Positions 33,327-42,321 are shown, numbered from the stretch's first letter. The stretch is 64,000 bases of DNA from Pelobacter seleniigenes DSM 18267 (GCF_000711225.1 NZ_JOMG01000004.1:887165-951164), one strand, 5' to 3'. Translations and numbers: made by a program. The notes: generated by a model not told the origin, from the letters alone.

Positions 33327-34389
33327 ACGGTCCAGAGTTGCGCTGTGGTTTGCCCTGATCTGTTTGCTGCTGGTCAGCGGTTGCGATAAAAAGCAGGACG
33401 CTGCCGTCCCGGCGGTGGCGGCCGAGCAGCCAGTGGCAAAGGTGATCCCCGTTGGCGTTGAAACGGTGGCCCGCGAAAATCAGGAGGAAGCGTTCACCTT
33501 GCCGGCCAGCCTGGAAGCCTGGGAAGATCTGACCATTGCGGCGGAGTTGGCCGGGCCGGTTGAGAAGGTTCATTACTCGGAAGGTGATGCCGTCAAAGCC
33601 GGCGACGTTCTGCTGGAGATCGATTCGGATACCATCAACAGCAACCTGGTGCGGGACGCAGAGAATGTGGCTGTTGCCGAGCGCAAGCTGGAGCGTTATC
33701 AGCAGCTTGAAAAGGACGGGCTGGTCAGCCGGCAGGACGTTGACGATCTGGAAAACAGTCTGGCCGCGGCCAGGGCCGCCGTACAGACAACGCGCATTCA
33801 GCTGGCCAAAAGCAAGCCTAAAGCGCCGGTCAATGGTATTGTCGACCGGATTTACGTGGATCGCGGTGAATATATCGAGATGGGTAAGCCGCTGCTGCGG
33901 CTGGTTCAGGTCGATCGCCTCAAAGTGATTGCCGATGTGCCGGAAAAGGATGTTTCCTATCTGCACCTCGGGCAGGCGGTTGAGGTGATGACCGCCGGGA
34001 TCACTGCGCCTGACGGCCAGGCAATCGAAGGGCGTATCGAGCATATTGCTTATGCCGCTGACGATACCACCCGCACCTATCGCACCAAGATCGTCATCGC
34101 CAATAAAGACCGGCGGTTGCGGCCGGGAATGATCGTCCGGGCGGTCTTTGTGCGGCGTAAACTTGACGATGTGATTTCCGTGCCCATGTATGCCCTCATC
34201 GACCGGGACGGCGATAAATTCGTTTTCGTTGTTACTGACGGGATCGCCCATGAGGTTAAAGTCACCATCGGTCGCTCCATTGCCGATCGGATAGTGATTG
34301 AGTCCGGTCTTGAGGTTGGGCAACAGCTGGTCGTCAAAGGGCAGCAATTGCTGGTTGACGGGGCTGCCGTCGTGGTGAGGGGCGAATAA
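33313..34389 (+). CDS. RND efflux periplasmic adaptor (HlyD/MFP family) lipoprotein
   Basis: Encodes 358 residues with a lipobox LLVSGC near residue 25, so it is probably anchored to the inner membrane by lipid. The biotinyl-lipoyl half-motifs are AELAGPVEKVHYSEGDAVKAGDVLLEI (abbreviated; about 75-100) and PVNGIVDRIYVDRGEYIEMG (about 170-190), flanking a coiled-coil hairpin. The TTG start has a GGAG site 8 bases upstream. It links the TolC-like protein and the RND pump and is 2 bases from the pump gene. Confidence 0.9.
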   Translation: MRTYKRSRVALWFALICLLLVSGCDKKQDAAVPAVAAEQPVAKVIPVGVETVARENQEEAFTLPASLEAWEDLTIAAELAGPVEKVHYSEGDAVKAGDVLLEIDSDTINSNLVRDAENVAVAERKLERYQQLEKDGLVSRQDVDDLENSLAAARAAVQTTRIQLAKSKPKAPVNGIVDRIYVDRGEYIEMGKPLLRLVQVDRLKVIADVPEKDVSYLHLGQAVEVMTAGITAPDGQAIEGRIEHIAYAADDTTRTYRTKIVIANKDRRLRPGMIVRAVFVRRKLDDVISVPMYALIDRDGDKFVFVVTDGIAHEVKVTIGRSIADRIVIESGLEVGQQLVVKGQQLLVDGAAVVVRGE

Positions 34390-34391
34390 TC

Positions 34392-37300
34392 ATGCTGATT
34401 GCCGATGCGGCCATAAACCGGCGCAGTACCGTTTTTGCGCTGATGGTTATTATCCTGGTGGTTGGGGTCTACAGTTATGTCGTTCTGCCGCGCGAATCTT
34501 CGCCGGATATCACCATCCCTTATGTCTTGGTGGTGACCACCTATGAAGGGGTCTCTCCCGGGGATATCGAAAGCCTGATCACCCACCCCATCGAACGCAA
34601 GCTGAAGGGGCTCAAAGACGTAGAGGAGGTTCGTTCTGTCTCGGCGGAAGGCTCCTCCATGATTACCATCGAATTTGTCCCCGATATCGACATCGATAAT
34701 GCCCTGCAACGGGTCCGCGACAAAGTCGACCAGGCCAAGGGCGACCTGCCCACGGACCTGGAGAACGATCCTTCCATCATGGAGATCAACCTGTCCGAGT
34801 TCCCGATCCTGATGGTTTCGATTTCCGGGCAAGTTCCGGAGACCGTGCTCAAAGCGACCGGGGAGGAGTTGGAAGATCGCCTGGAAGAGATCCCCGGAGT
34901 CCTTGATGTGGTGATGAGTGGCGGTCGCGAACGGGAAATCCGTATTGAGTTCGACCCGGACCGGCTCTATGCCTATCGGATCTCGCTGGCCGAGGTGATG
35001 AGTGCCATTCGGCAGGAGAATGTCAATATCCCGGGCGGCAGTATTGATATCGGCCAGGGGAAATACCTGCTGCGGGTGCCGGGGGAATTTACCGATCCTG
35101 CTGAAATCGACAACCTGGTGCTGACCGAGCGGGACGGCAAGGTCATCTATTTCAAGGATGTCGCCCGTATCCTCGACACCTTTGAGGATCGGGTCAGTTA
35201 TGCCCGGCTCAATGACCGACGCAGCGTGACCCTGGCCATCAAAAAACGGACCGGCACCAACATCATTGCCGTGGCCGACCAGGTTTTTGAACTGCTGCAC
35301 CGGGCCGAGAGCCAGCTGCCGCCGGGCATCGACCTGGCCGTGACCCTCAATCAGTCCAAGGATATCCGGCGCATGGTGTCCGAGCTGGAAAACAACATCA
35401 TTTCCGGGCTCATCCTGGTGGTCGCCGTGCTGTTCATGTTCCTGGGGCTGCGGAACTCCTTCTTTGTCGCTCTGGCCATTCCGTTTTCCATGCTGATGTC
35501 GTTTGCGGTGCTGAACCTGCTCGGCATGACGCTGAACATGGTGGTGCTGTTCAGCCTTATTCTGGCTCTGGGAATGCTGGTCGATAACGCCATTGTCATT
35601 GTCGAAAACGTTTACCGGCACATGCAGGAAGGGAAGAGCGGGATTGAAGCGGCCAAGATCGCGGTCACCGAGGTCGGTTGGCCGGTCATCAGCTCAACCA
35701 TCACCACGTTGTGCGCCTTTTTCCCGATGATCTTCTGGCCAGGTATCATGGGCGAGTTCATGAAATTCCTGCCCGAGACCCTGATCATCACCCTGTCCGC
35801 ATCGCTCTTTGTCGCTCTGGTCATCAATCCGACCATGTGCGGGCATTTCATGTCCCTGAGCAAAAAGGATCTGCTTGCCGAACGGAAGCCGGCCTGGATT
35901 ATCCGTTTCTACAGCAGCACCTTGGAATTTGCCCTTCATCATCGGTTCCTGGTGGTCTGTGCTTCGATTTTGATGCTTTTCGGCGTTGCCGGGACCTATT
36001 TTTTCCTCGGTCACGGGGTCGAACTGTTCCCCGATACCGAACCGAACCGGGCCTATATCGAGATCAAGGCCCCGGAAGGCACCAACCTCGATGCCAGCAA
36101 CGCTTTGGCCAAACAGGTTGAGCAGTTTGCCCTGCAGGAAAAAGATATCCGCTATGTGATCTCTGAGGTCGGGACTTCGGGGAGTGAAGAGGGGGGCGGG
36201 AACAGCGTTCAGTCGAACATGAGTAAGATTTCCCTTGATTTCGCCGAGCGACAGGATCGCAAGGAAGATTCCCGGGAGGTTCTGGATCGGATTCGCCAGC
36301 AGGTCACCCCGTTGGCCGGGGCCGAATTCAAGGTCGAAAAACAGGAAGAGGGGCCGCCCACCGGGCCGCCGGTGAGTGTTGAACTCAGTGGGGACGATAT
36401 CGAAGTGCTGGGCCGGTTGGTCCAGGAGGCCCGGGAGAAGATCAAGGATGTCACCGGTCTGGTCGACCTCAAGGACGATTTTGCCAAAGCCAAGCCCGAG
36501 ATCAGGATCGATGTCGATCGGGAAAAAGCCAGTCTGTTGAATCTGTCCACGGCGCAAATTTCCGAAATGGTCAAGGCGGCCATCGGCGGGACCAAGCTCG
36601 GCGTCTACCGGGAAGGGGAGGACGAGTACGATATTATCGCGCGGATGCCTGAGCTGCGGCGGACCTCCCTGGCCGATATTGAAAACCTGTTGATCCCGGC
36701 TGCGGATGGGTCGCCGATCCCTTTGTCGACCATCGCCCATATTCGCGTGGCCGCCGGTTATGGGTCCATTCGCCATATCGACCAGAAACGGGTGGTCACT
36801 ATTTCCGGTGATACCTTTGGTCGCAACAGCAATGAAGTCCTGCAGGAAGTACAGGGGCGCCTGACGAGCCTGCACTTGCCGGCAGGCTACCAGATCAACT
36901 ATTCCGGTGAACAGGAAGAGCAGCAAAAGGCCTCGGCGTTTCTCGGCAAAGCCTTTATCGCTGCACTGCTGCTCATCATGCTGGTGTTGATCACCCAATT
37001 CGATTCGGTGTTGCAGACCCTGATCGTCATGTCGTCCGTGGTGCTTTCTCTGACCGGGGTTTTCCTTGGGCTGATGATCACGGCCAAACCTTTCGGCATT
37101 ATCATGACCGGCATCGGGATCATCTCCCTGGCCGGGGTGGTGGTCAATAATGCCATTGTGCTCATCGATTATATCAACCAGCTCATCAAGGAGGGACTTT
37201 CGGTCAGCGATGCCCTGGTGCGGGCCGGCGTGGTTCGGTTCCGGCCGGTGATGCTGACCGCAGCCACCACGATTCTTGGCCTGCTGCCCATGGCCCTGGG

Positions 37301-37490
37301 AATCAGCTTTGATTTTAAAACTTTCAGCTGGGAGATCGGTGGCGAATCCGCGCAATGGTGGGGACCGATGGCGGTCGCGGTCATTTTCGGGCTGGCTTTT
37401 GCCACTCTGTTGACCCTGGTGGTGGTGCCGGTCTTATATTCCCTGGCTGATTCGGCAAAGCGGCGTTTCTATCGCCGCAAAGCGGGTTAG
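34392..37490 (+). CDS. RND-family multidrug efflux permease (AcrB-like)
   Basis: Encodes 1032 residues, the standard RND length. Twelve membrane helices are expected: one at about 13-31, a block near 335-545, and their repeats at about 850-1020. LGMLVDNAIVIVENVYRHMQ in the fourth helix region and NNAIVLIDYINQ in the second half are typical. The large periplasmic loops lie at about 35-330 and 560-850. It uses the proton gradient to expel hydrophobic compounds in the HAE1/HAE2 style. The substrate is unknown, and no heavy-metal signature was noted. It ends the tetR-tolC-adaptor-pump operon. Confidence 0.92.
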   Translation: MLIADAAINRRSTVFALMVIILVVGVYSYVVLPRESSPDITIPYVLVVTTYEGVSPGDIESLITHPIERKLKGLKDVEEVRSVSAEGSSMITIEFVPDIDIDNALQRVRDKVDQAKGDLPTDLENDPSIMEINLSEFPILMVSISGQVPETVLKATGEELEDRLEEIPGVLDVVMSGGREREIRIEFDPDRLYAYRISLAEVMSAIRQENVNIPGGSIDIGQGKYLLRVPGEFTDPAEIDNLVLTERDGKVIYFKDVARILDTFEDRVSYARLNDRRSVTLAIKKRTGTNIIAVADQVFELLHRAESQLPPGIDLAVTLNQSKDIRRMVSELENNIISGLILVVAVLFMFLGLRNSFFVALAIPFSMLMSFAVLNLLGMTLNMVVLFSLILALGMLVDNAIVIVENVYRHMQEGKSGIEAAKIAVTEVGWPVISSTITTLCAFFPMIFWPGIMGEFMKFLPETLIITLSASLFVALVINPTMCGHFMSLSKKDLLAERKPAWIIRFYSSTLEFALHHRFLVVCASILMLFGVAGTYFFLGHGVELFPDTEPNRAYIEIKAPEGTNLDASNALAKQVEQFALQEKDIRYVISEVGTSGSEEGGGNSVQSNMSKISLDFAERQDRKEDSREVLDRIRQQVTPLAGAEFKVEKQEEGPPTGPPVSVELSGDDIEVLGRLVQEAREKIKDVTGLVDLKDDFAKAKPEIRIDVDREKASLLNLSTAQISEMVKAAIGGTKLGVYREGEDEYDIIARMPELRRTSLADIENLLIPAADGSPIPLSTIAHIRVAAGYGSIRHIDQKRVVTISGDTFGRNSNEVLQEVQGRLTSLHLPAGYQINYSGEQEEQQKASAFLGKAFIAALLLIMLVLITQFDSVLQTLIVMSSVVLSLTGVFLGLMITAKPFGIIMTGIGIISLAGVVVNNAIVLIDYINQLIKEGLSVSDALVRAGVVRFRPVMLTAATTILGLLPMALGISFDFKTFSWEIGGESAQWWGPMAVAVIFGLAFATLLTLVVVPVLYSLADSAKRRFYRRKAG

Positions 37491-37658
37491 CCGTCTTTGC
37501 CGAATTGGCTGCAGTCATTCCGCTGAAATTTTCCTTCTGCCAGGGGATGCCGATAGCAGCCCAAAAAGCCGCAACAGGGCGGTAAAATCTTCGCTGTGAA
37601 AAAGAGTATGACGCCACGGAAATTTTGTTAAACCTGCTTATTTCAGCGGGTTTTGGAT

Positions 37659-37687
37659 TTGACAAGAGTTGAGGCTTGAGGTAGAAG
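37659..37687 (+). promoter_or_regulatory. sigma-70 promoter for the aminotransferase gene
   Basis: TTGACA at 37659-37664 and TAGAAG at 37682-37687 have 17-base spacing and lie about 110 bases before the start codon. The rest of the 305-base gap after the RND pump shows no gene and no clear terminator. Confidence 0.6.
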
Positions 37688-37795
37688 AATCGACAGAGAG
37701 ATCATTTGTCCGGATCCGTTTAAGCCCGCCAATTCAGGTCGGAATTCAACGATGGCCTTGATCCGGAAAACTTAATGTGTGAAAGGTGAATTGTT

Positions 37796-38986
37796 ATGTT
37801 CGAAAAGGTCCAAGTTGCTCCTGCTGACCCGATTCTCGGTTTGTCCGAACTCTTCAAAGCCGATCCGAATCCTGAAAAGATCAATCTTTCAGTCGGCGTT
37901 TATCAGGATAACAACGGTAAAACCCCGATTCTTGAAACCGTTAAAGAAGCCGAAAAAATCATTTACGGCAGCGAAGGTTCCAAAGGTTATCTGCCGATGA
38001 CCGGCGATCCCGTCTATTGCGCCACGACCCAGGAACTGCTGTTTGGCGAAGGGCACGATATCATCACCAGTAAACGCGCGGCAACTGCGCAATGTCCCGG
38101 TGGAACCGGTGCCCTGCGGGTGGCCGGCGACTATCTGCACCTGCTTCATCCGGATGCCAAAATCTGGCTGAGCGATCCGACCTGGGCGAACCATAATACC
38201 ATCTTCAAAGCGGCGGGCCTGCAGTGTGAAAAGTACGCTTACCGCAACCCGAAGACCAACGGTCTCGACTTTGACGCCATGCTGGCTTCCATCAAGCAGA
38301 TCCCGGCTGGTGACGTCATCCTCCTGCACGGTTGTTGCCACAACCCGACCGGCATCGACCCGACTCCTGAACAATGGGCGAAAATCGGTGCCGTCCTGGC
38401 TGAACGTGGCATCCTGCCGTTGGTTGACTTTGCCTACCAGGGACTTGCAGACGGCATCGAAGAAGACCGTCAGGGGCTGCTTGAACTGGTTAAACATGTC
38501 AAGCAACTGCTGATCTGTTCCAGCTATTCGAAAAACTTCGGTCTTTACTGCGAGCGGACCGGCGCACTGACCGTCGTTGCCGACAACCCAGAACAGGCCG
38601 CTACGGTCATGAGCCAGGTCAAGCTCAGAATCCGTTACATTTACTCCAATCCGCCAGCCCATGGCGGTAAAATTGTCGCTACTATCCTCAGTAACAAGGA
38701 GCTGAAAGCTCGCTGGATTGAAGAAGTGGCCGGCATTCGCAACCGGATTAATGAAATGCGGCATCTTTTTGTCAAAACGCTGAAAGAAAAAGGTGTTGAC
38801 CAGGATTTCTCGTCGATTATCGAGCAACGCGGGATGTTCAGCTTCTCCGGGCTGAGCAAAGAACAGGTCCTGCGGTTGCGGGATGAGTACTCCATCTATA
38901 TTGTCGACTCAGGCCGGATCAATGTTGCCGGAATGACCACCTCCAATATGGATAAACTGTGCGAGGCGATTAAGTCCGTTCTTTAA
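37796..38986 (+). CDS. aromatic/aspartate aminotransferase (class I, PLP-dependent)
   Basis: Encodes 396 residues of the AspC/TyrB subfamily. The family opening INLSVGVYQDNNGKTPIL, the HGCCHNPTGIDPTPEQW stretch, DFAYQGLADG and the PLP-lysine motif SSYSKNFGLYCERTG are clear. The conserved C-terminal arginine is in DSGRINVAG. It transfers amino groups between aspartate or aromatic amino acids and 2-oxoglutarate; the exact preference cannot be read from sequence. It is monocistronic, with a promoter upstream and a hairpin downstream. Confidence 0.93.
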   Translation: MFEKVQVAPADPILGLSELFKADPNPEKINLSVGVYQDNNGKTPILETVKEAEKIIYGSEGSKGYLPMTGDPVYCATTQELLFGEGHDIITSKRAATAQCPGGTGALRVAGDYLHLLHPDAKIWLSDPTWANHNTIFKAAGLQCEKYAYRNPKTNGLDFDAMLASIKQIPAGDVILLHGCCHNPTGIDPTPEQWAKIGAVLAERGILPLVDFAYQGLADGIEEDRQGLLELVKHVKQLLICSSYSKNFGLYCERTGALTVVADNPEQAATVMSQVKLRIRYIYSNPPAHGGKIVATILSNKELKARWIEEVAGIRNRINEMRHLFVKTLKEKGVDQDFSSIIEQRGMFSFSGLSKEQVLRLRDEYSIYIVDSGRINVAGMTTSNMDKLCEAIKSVL

Positions 38987-39010
38987 TGACCGGAGCAACA
39001 GCAGCAAACC

Positions 39011-39052
39011 CATCAGGGCCTGCATAATCCCTTATGTCAGGCCCTGATGTTT
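39011..39052 (+). terminator. hairpin terminator after the aminotransferase gene
   Basis: CATCAGGGCCTG at 39011-39022 pairs with CAGGCCCTGATG ending at 39049, extended by CATA/TATG with one bulge, then TTTGTT. The stem is strong and the T-run short. Confidence 0.7.
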
Positions 39053-39151
39053 GTTACGGAAAAACAATTATTTAAATTGGCTTCTTGCGCGGTCTTCTTT
39101 TGAAGCCTTTTGGGCATGTAACTCCACTGGGAAAAAGTATAATATTTTTCC

Positions 39152-39180
39152 TTGACGGTGCTGATAATCTTTGCTAGAAA
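39152..39180 (+). promoter_or_regulatory. promoter of tRNA-Gln
   Basis: TTGACG at 39152-39157 and TAGAAA at 39175-39180 are separated by 17 bases. The tRNA begins 14 bases after the -10 box. Confidence 0.65.
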
Positions 39181-39194
39181 GTGCATCTCTTTGA

Positions 39195-39269
39195 TGGGGC
39201 GTCGCCAAGCGGTAAGGCACCGGATTTTGATTCCGGCATTCCCAGGTTCGAATCCTGGCGCCCCAGCCA
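39195..39269 (+). tRNA. tRNA-Gln (TTG)
   Basis: A 75-base cloverleaf. Acceptor TGGGGCG/CGCCCCA, D-arm GTCGCCAAGCGGTAAGGC, anticodon loop TTTTGAT with TTG, T-arm CCAGG/CCTGG with TTCGAAT, discriminator G and encoded CCA. Its last 21 bases are repeated twice more downstream at 160-base intervals. Confidence 0.97.
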
Positions 39270-39270
39270 C

Positions 39271-39430
39271 TTTAAAAATATCAGTGTTCTCCAGGATTCG
39301 AAGCGGAACGAGCGCTGACTGAATGTCAGAAAAGCGGCCCGGATGGCCGCGGCAGCGAGCGAAGGGGAGCCGACGCAGGAACCGCCACGACGGCGGTGAC
39401 GGAGTGGGCGAATCCTGGCGCCCCAGCCAC
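39271..39430 (+). repeat. rtT-like tRNA-linked repeat, unit 1
   Basis: A 160-base unit directly after tRNA-Gln. It ends (39409-39430) with an exact copy of the tRNA 3' end, from the T-loop through CCA plus one base. It starts with a reverse-complement copy of the T-arm, CCAGGATTCGAA at 39291-39302, so a 128-base core (39291-39418) has 10-base perfect inverted ends. GCGGCC/GGCCGC and ACCGCC/GGCGGT hairpins lie inside. The layout resembles the E. coli tyrT rtT repeats, which also end in tRNA 3' sequence (established for E. coli; analogy here is inference). Confidence 0.9.
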
Positions 39431-39590
39431 CAAAAAAATATCAGTGCTCTCCAGGATTCGAAGCGGAACGAGCGCTGACTGAATGTCAGAAGAGCGGCCC
39501 GGATGGCCGCGGCAGCGAGCGAAGGGGAGCCGACGCAGGAACCGCCACGACGGCGGTGACGAAGTGGGCGAATCCTGGCGCCCCAGCCAC
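39431..39590 (+). repeat. rtT-like tRNA-linked repeat, unit 2
   Basis: The second 160-base unit matches unit 1 at 154 of 160 positions by my count. Three differences fall in the first bases after the CCA and the other three are single transitions. It again ends with the tRNA-Gln 3' sequence (39569-39590). After it, the sequence CTTTAAAATA resembles what follows the true tRNA, as if the original downstream flank had been displaced by tandem duplication. Confidence 0.9.
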
Positions 39591-39651
39591 TTTAAAATAA
39601 TTCAGGGCAACCTGTGCAATAGTTAACCGTCATCCCGAGGGGTGGCGACTG

Positions 39652-39681
39652 AAAGGATGGAGTCTCGACTTCATCCTTTTT
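39652..39681 (+). terminator. terminator after the tRNA-Gln repeats
   Basis: AAAGGATG at 39652-39659 pairs with CATCCTTT at 39672-39679 and runs into TTTTT. It implies that a transcript from the tRNA promoter could span both repeats. Confidence 0.7.
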
Positions 39682-39750
39682 ACGTATTAGGCTTAGCTTT
39701 GACCGCCATAAAAGTTCCATTCCGTTTATCGCTCTGACCAAGGAATTTGC

Positions 39751-40713
39751 ATGATGAAGTCAACATCTCAGCTCAACTCCGTCGATTCCGCCGATTTTCA
39801 ATTCTGGTTGCCGCCCGAAGGCATGACCCTGACCATCGGGCCGGACAGCCCGGACCTGGACGTACCGCAGATCCCACTGCCGATTCGCACCGCGGACCTG
39901 ACCGTCGGGCAGCAGCCCTCGGAAAAAGCCATCGGCGACGGGCTCTACGAATACCTGTGCCGGTTTCCCGCCTGCGACCATGCCGCTGACTATGCACGGA
40001 TTTTGGAGCAGGCGTATCCTTTTCTGATTTCTGATATCGGCTCTCAGCTGATTCTTCTTGATGTCAAAGCGGTTGATGCCGATGGCCTCCAGCGCAAAAT
40101 CGCTTTACTGAAAATCCTCCATTACCTTGACCCGGACAATTTCGGACCGCTGCATAAGATCGGAGTCGGCTATTTTGATCTGGCCCATAATTACGGCGAG
40201 CTGCTTCATGTCCAGATGTATCTGCGCGATGCCCGCAGCTGGCTGGAAAAGGCCCGCCGCAGCAAGCCGACGGACACGGCCAATCTTAATTACCTGGGGC
40301 AGGTCTGCTATCTGGCCGGGAATTACAATCAGGCCAAACTGTATTGGAAGATTGCCGCTGACCAGCTTGAAGAGGGTTCTTCCAGGGAAGAACTCGCCCA
40401 ACGCGTCGAAAGGATCGTCGCCGGGCAGTTGCCGATTGAGCCTCTGGTCGAAAACCTGGAAGCGGTCGGCGTCGCTTTGGAGCATTTTGCGGTTGAGGAA
40501 TTTTCGCAGGCCTGTAACATTATGGAAGACCTTGCGGGAAACAGCAGCATTGCCGTTGAACTGCCCAGCACCGACTTTTTTTACTTTCTTGGGCTGTGTC
40601 GGGAAAAATGCCAAAATCTGCCGGGTGCCAAAGATGCTTTTGCCCGGGCTTTGACCATTGATCCGGAGCATGAACCGTCGCTGGATGCACAGAAAAGATT
40701 AGCGACCCACTAG
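39751..40713 (+). CDS. tetratricopeptide-repeat protein
   Basis: Encodes 320 residues with no signal peptide, so it is probably cytoplasmic. Helical TPR-like pairs occur at about 125-205 (LHKIGVGYFDLAHNYGELLHVQ, abbreviated; LNYLGQVCYLAGNYNQAKLYW) and at the C-terminus (FYFLGLCREKCQNLPGAKDAFARALTIDP, abbreviated). TPRs scaffold protein contacts; the partners are not known. AAGGA lies 8 bases before the ATG. It is followed by a small membrane-protein gene and the tRNA nucleotidyltransferase gene in the same direction. Confidence 0.78.
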   Translation: MMKSTSQLNSVDSADFQFWLPPEGMTLTIGPDSPDLDVPQIPLPIRTADLTVGQQPSEKAIGDGLYEYLCRFPACDHAADYARILEQAYPFLISDIGSQLILLDVKAVDADGLQRKIALLKILHYLDPDNFGPLHKIGVGYFDLAHNYGELLHVQMYLRDARSWLEKARRSKPTDTANLNYLGQVCYLAGNYNQAKLYWKIAADQLEEGSSREELAQRVERIVAGQLPIEPLVENLEAVGVALEHFAVEEFSQACNIMEDLAGNSSIAVELPSTDFFYFLGLCREKCQNLPGAKDAFARALTIDPEHEPSLDAQKRLATH

Positions 40714-40781
40714 AGAGTTGTCATCTGGAAACACTGGATGGCGATAATTAAGTTTTCAGATTGGAACCTAGAGAGAAAATC

Positions 40782-40940
40782 ATGGATTCGATACGGTTTG
40801 CGGATGTTTTATTCACGATTGTTGTCCTGGCCATCACCTTCGGGATTTTGTATCTGGTCCATCAGGCCAGAAAGAAAACCGCCTCTCCTGCGGCAGAGGA
40901 TCTGTCCACCGAATCGTCCGAAGAGGACGAGGACAGCTGA
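40782..40940 (+). CDS. 52-residue single-pass membrane protein
   Basis: A short gene encoding MDSIRFADVLF..., with one hydrophobic helix (about residues 8-25), then a basic HQARKK stop-transfer segment and a strongly acidic tail ending SSEEDEDS. An AGAGAG-type ribosome site lies just upstream. The basic-after-helix pattern predicts a cytoplasmic acidic tail. No family is recognised. It sits between the TPR and cca-like genes, 68 and 60 bases away. Confidence 0.65.
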   Translation: MDSIRFADVLFTIVVLAITFGILYLVHQARKKTASPAAEDLSTESSEEDEDS

Positions 40941-41000
40941 AGGGGGGGATAGGGGAGGAGCGCCCGTCTTTGCCGTTAGGCCTCATTGCGGTACCGGTCC

Positions 41001-42278
41001 ATGCTGAGTGACAAAATAGCTCATTTCCTCAAGCAGCATCCTGAATTTGAACGACTTCAGGATTTATTTCGTGACCTCATGCCCTGTTGGCTGGTCGGCG
41101 GTTGCCTGCGCGATCTGTTCCTGGAGCGGCCGATCAATGATGTCGATATCGCCTGTGCTGGTGATCCGACTGCTGTTGCCAGGCGCTGGACAAGGCAGGT
41201 CGGCGGGCGTTGGTTCTGGCTGGATAAAGAACGCCGCCAGAGCAGGGCCTTGCTCCCAACCGGGATCACCGTTGATTTTGCCCCTCTGCGCGCCGAGACT
41301 ATCGCTACCGATCAGGCTTTGCGCGATTTCACCATCAACTCCCTGGCGTTTCCTCTGCAGCAACCACTCTCCGCTCAGCAGGTTCTTGACCCCCTCAATG
41401 GCATTCAACACCTGGCTGACCGAAAGTTGCTCCCCTGTTCAACACGTAGTTTCAGCGATGATCCGTTGCGTATGCTCAAAGGGATCAGGCATGCGGTGAC
41501 CCTCAAGCTTGCAGTTGATCCGGAGACCAAACGCCAGCTTTTACACCATCGCGATCTCATCCAAAATATAGCCGGGGAGCGTTGCCAGGAGGAGCTAAGC
41601 AAGATTCTGGCGGCCGAGGATATTCGCACGGCGGTGCAGCTGTTATTGGAAAGCGGGTTGCTCGCGGCCTTGTGCGGAGAGCCGGGTGGAAAGTTTCACC
41701 GGGACGAACTCAGTGCCGATATGGAAGCCCTTGGTCAGGCGATCGATCAATTTAACCAACAGGTGAGGGCGCAATTCAGCGAAGAACAGATCGAGATAAG
41801 GCGTATCGATCAGCTCCTTGCCCAACTGCTGCGCATTTACCAACCAGCCAATCTATCCAGGCTCCTTCATGATCGGTTGCGTTTGAGCCGGGAGCGGCAA
41901 CAGCTGATTCAACAACTGCAAGAAACCCCGGCCGCAGAATTGCTTGCCCTGGCTGAGTCTGTCTCCACACCGCGCCGACAGGCGCTGGTTTTTGAAGCCC
42001 TGCAACCCTTTGCTGAACAGATGCTGTTTTTCCAGGGCTGGCAACAGCAGCGGTTTGCCCCACAACGGCTTATTGCACTGAGCCAAGCTTTCAGCAGCCT
42101 ACAGCAATTTAACCGGATTCCGCCCTTGCTCAGTGCCAAAGAGATTTCCCAGCTGTTGAACAACGCTAAGGGACGGATTCTAGGGCAGTTGGAAAAGAAG
42201 CTCAAACATGCCGAAATGACCGGGGAAATCAATTCCCCGGAAGAAGCAAAAAGCTGGCTCAAAAAGCAAAATATTTGA
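41001..42278 (+). CDS. tRNA nucleotidyltransferase/poly(A) polymerase family protein
   Basis: Encodes about 425 residues of the class II nucleotidyltransferase family. The catalytic head is at residues about 28-50 (LVGGCLRDLFLERPINDVDIAC, abbreviated; GG and the DVD acids). RDFTINSLAF and DPLRMLKGIRHA follow in family order. It adds CCA or A residues to tRNA 3' ends. The C-terminal half is helical and I see no clear HD phosphohydrolase motif, so it could be a CCA- or A-adding form. The ATG at 41001 is preferred over TTG 40986. It is immediately upstream of tRNA-Gly. Confidence 0.85.
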   Translation: MLSDKIAHFLKQHPEFERLQDLFRDLMPCWLVGGCLRDLFLERPINDVDIACAGDPTAVARRWTRQVGGRWFWLDKERRQSRALLPTGITVDFAPLRAETIATDQALRDFTINSLAFPLQQPLSAQQVLDPLNGIQHLADRKLLPCSTRSFSDDPLRMLKGIRHAVTLKLAVDPETKRQLLHHRDLIQNIAGERCQEELSKILAAEDIRTAVQLLLESGLLAALCGEPGGKFHRDELSADMEALGQAIDQFNQQVRAQFSEEQIEIRRIDQLLAQLLRIYQPANLSRLLHDRLRLSRERQQLIQQLQETPAAELLALAESVSTPRRQALVFEALQPFAEQMLFFQGWQQQRFAPQRLIALSQAFSSLQQFNRIPPLLSAKEISQLLNNAKGRILGQLEKKLKHAEMTGEINSPEEAKSWLKKQNI

Positions 42279-42279
42279 T

Positions 42280-42308
42280 TGACAACCGGGAAGGCAGATT
42301 ACTATACT
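42280..42308 (+). promoter_or_regulatory. strong sigma-70 promoter of tRNA-Gly
   Basis: A consensus TTGACA at 42280-42285 is followed after exactly 17 bases by TATACT at 42303-42308, 14 bases before the tRNA. This is the best promoter match in the window; its -35 box begins just after the cca-like stop. Confidence 0.88.
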
Positions 42309-42321
42309 GCGCCCACCAAAT

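Noticed and set aside
35694..37355. 553-residue minus-strand frame inside the RND pump
   Set aside because: Antisense to an intact RND permease; composition is His/Asp/Gln-rich with no domain.
39195..39590. CRISPR array
   Set aside because: Only two 160-base units with no spacer diversity; they are full tandem repeats linked to the tRNA end.
39249..39590. Phage or island attachment sites at tRNA-Gln
   Set aside because: Repeated tRNA 3' ends are spaced by 160 bases of repeat with no integrase or cargo, so tandem tRNA-linked repeats explain them better.
40738..41007. 89-residue frame overlapping the 52-residue membrane-protein gene
   Set aside because: The competing frame at 40782-40940 has a ribosome site, a clean helix and an acidic tail; this one is Pro/Arg-rich with no pattern.
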